Source: Actinomycetes bacterium (GTDB lineage: Bacteria > Actinomycetota > Actinomycetes > Propionibacteriales > Propionibacteriaceae). Taken from it: a DNA stretch of 15,899 nucleotides. Below, piece after piece: positions 15,494-15,899 of this stretch. The notes below the pieces were generated by a model. The model worked only from the letters and a program-made list of their open reading frames with translations. It made no database searches and was not told the origin of the DNA. Numbering within the stretch: the first letter of the stretch is position 1; every line of letters begins with the position of its first letter. The stretch covers positions 1-15,899 of the forward strand of contig JAKOQD010000066.1 of the NCBI GenBank assembly GCA_029778515.1, written 5' to 3'. Position numbers and translations under genes: made by a program.

Positions 15494-15505
15494 CCTGTAA
15501 ACAGG
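15494..15505. promoter_or_regulatory. Inverted repeat CCTGT-AA-ACAGG, possible operator over a -10 box
   Basis: A perfect 5-bp inverted repeat with a 2-base centre lies in the 146-bp divergent gap between the PLD-like gene (minus) and the CopC-like gene (plus). It overlaps TACCCT (15491-15496), a TAnnnT-type -10 box for the plus gene, so a repressor bound here would block transcription start. The promoter assignment is weak because no good -35 is visible. Confidence 0.3.
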
Positions 15506-15537
15506 TTCGACCCTGCCTAGCAGACTATGGAGTTGCT

Positions 15538-15899
15538 GTGAAGAGTGCACGCTGGCTAGCCGTCATGGTGTCCGCCCTACTCATGGTGGGATTCATCGGG
15601 CACGGTTCGGCGTGGGCAGCGGACGACTTCTTGGACTCCAGCGACCCCGCTCCGCAGCAGGAATTGAAGCGGGTTCCGGGCTGGGTGACCCTGGTTTTCA
15701 AGGCCGACTCGGACCCCTCGCTGGCTACGATCGTGGTGCTTGACGAGAGCGGCGCGAACGTGACCACCGGCCCGCTGATCGTCGAAGGCACCAACGTCAC
15801 CACCCAGTTGCGCAGCAAGCTCCCGAAGGGCACCTACACGGTGATCTATCGGACGGTGGACGAGTTCGGCGACAAGCGTGGCGGCTCCTTCCAATTCGC
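15538..15899 (+). CDS. Secreted CopC-like domain protein lacking copper-ligand histidines, partial (C-terminus off window)
   Basis: The frame is open from GTG 15538 to the right edge (120 codons). It has a signal peptide at about 1-27 (core VMVSALLMVGFIG, cut after AWA). The mature part follows the CopC/YcnJ immunoglobulin-like pattern: SSDPAPQQELKRVPGWVTLVF (34-54) matches the S.PA.G..L...P..V.L.F strand order, IVVLDESGANVTTG (65-78) the V.D..G strand, and LPKGTYTVIYRTVDEFGDKRGGSFQF (95-120) the L..G.Y.V.Y...S.DGH...G...F end. The Cu-binding His that begins mature CopC is replaced by ADDF, and the DGH histidine by Asp112, so copper binding is unlikely. GGAG (15529-15532) precedes the start. 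It may continue into a membrane anchor beyond the window. Confidence 0.72.
   Translation, partial: MKSARWLAVMVSALLMVGFIGHGSAWAADDFLDSSDPAPQQELKRVPGWVTLVFKADSDPSLATIVVLDESGANVTTGPLIVEGTNVTTQLRSKLPKGTYTVIYRTVDEFGDKRGGSFQF

Overview
The window is high-GC DNA, with strong G/C preference at third codon positions, several GTG starts and two start sites that look leaderless. Together with the gene families present this points to an actinobacterium. Propionibacteriales is my guess, but nothing here fixes the genus. I see no tRNA, rRNA, CRISPR array, phage gene or transposase, and no gene-free stretch longer than 300 bases.

Left part (1-3250): a minus-strand pair encodes a DUF4031+HD protein cut by the left edge and a YbhB-type PEBP protein. 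A divergent plus-strand gene encodes a KDPG-aldolase-like barrel that has lost its Schiff-base lysine. Next comes a minus-strand membrane-anchored SH3/M15-like cell-wall protein, then a small plus-strand secreted or anchored protein with a Lys-rich and Thr-Pro-rich linker.

Centre (3273-10702, all plus strand): this looks like a wall-glycopolymer (teichoic-acid-like) locus. It holds a membrane-embedded CDP-glycerol glycerophosphotransferase homologue, glucose-6-phosphate isomerase (pgi), a two-gene ABC polysaccharide exporter of the TagGH/Wzm-Wzt type, and a second glycerophosphotransferase paralogue. The first paralogue carries an unusual in-frame palindromic insertion of about 69 bp (3746-3814) that the second lacks.

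Right part (15391 back to 10707, minus strand): a tight operon encodes a secreted two-motif phospholipase-D-like protein, a secreted fibronectin type III protein joined by a 4-bp GTGA overlap, and a GT2 glycosyltransferase with a long unassigned N-terminal half. This operon converges on the second glycerophosphotransferase gene with only 4 bp between stop codons, and a perfect hairpin covers the junction. At the right edge a divergent secreted CopC-like protein begins; it lacks the usual copper-binding histidines.

Working model (inference): the central genes polymerise and export a poly(glycerol-phosphate)-like polymer, GT2 decorates it or builds a related glycan, and the secreted PLD/FnIII pair acts on wall phosphodiesters outside the cell. 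The two most distinctive observations are the palindromic element inside a coding sequence and the secreted PLD-FnIII-GT2 operon beside teichoic-acid genes.
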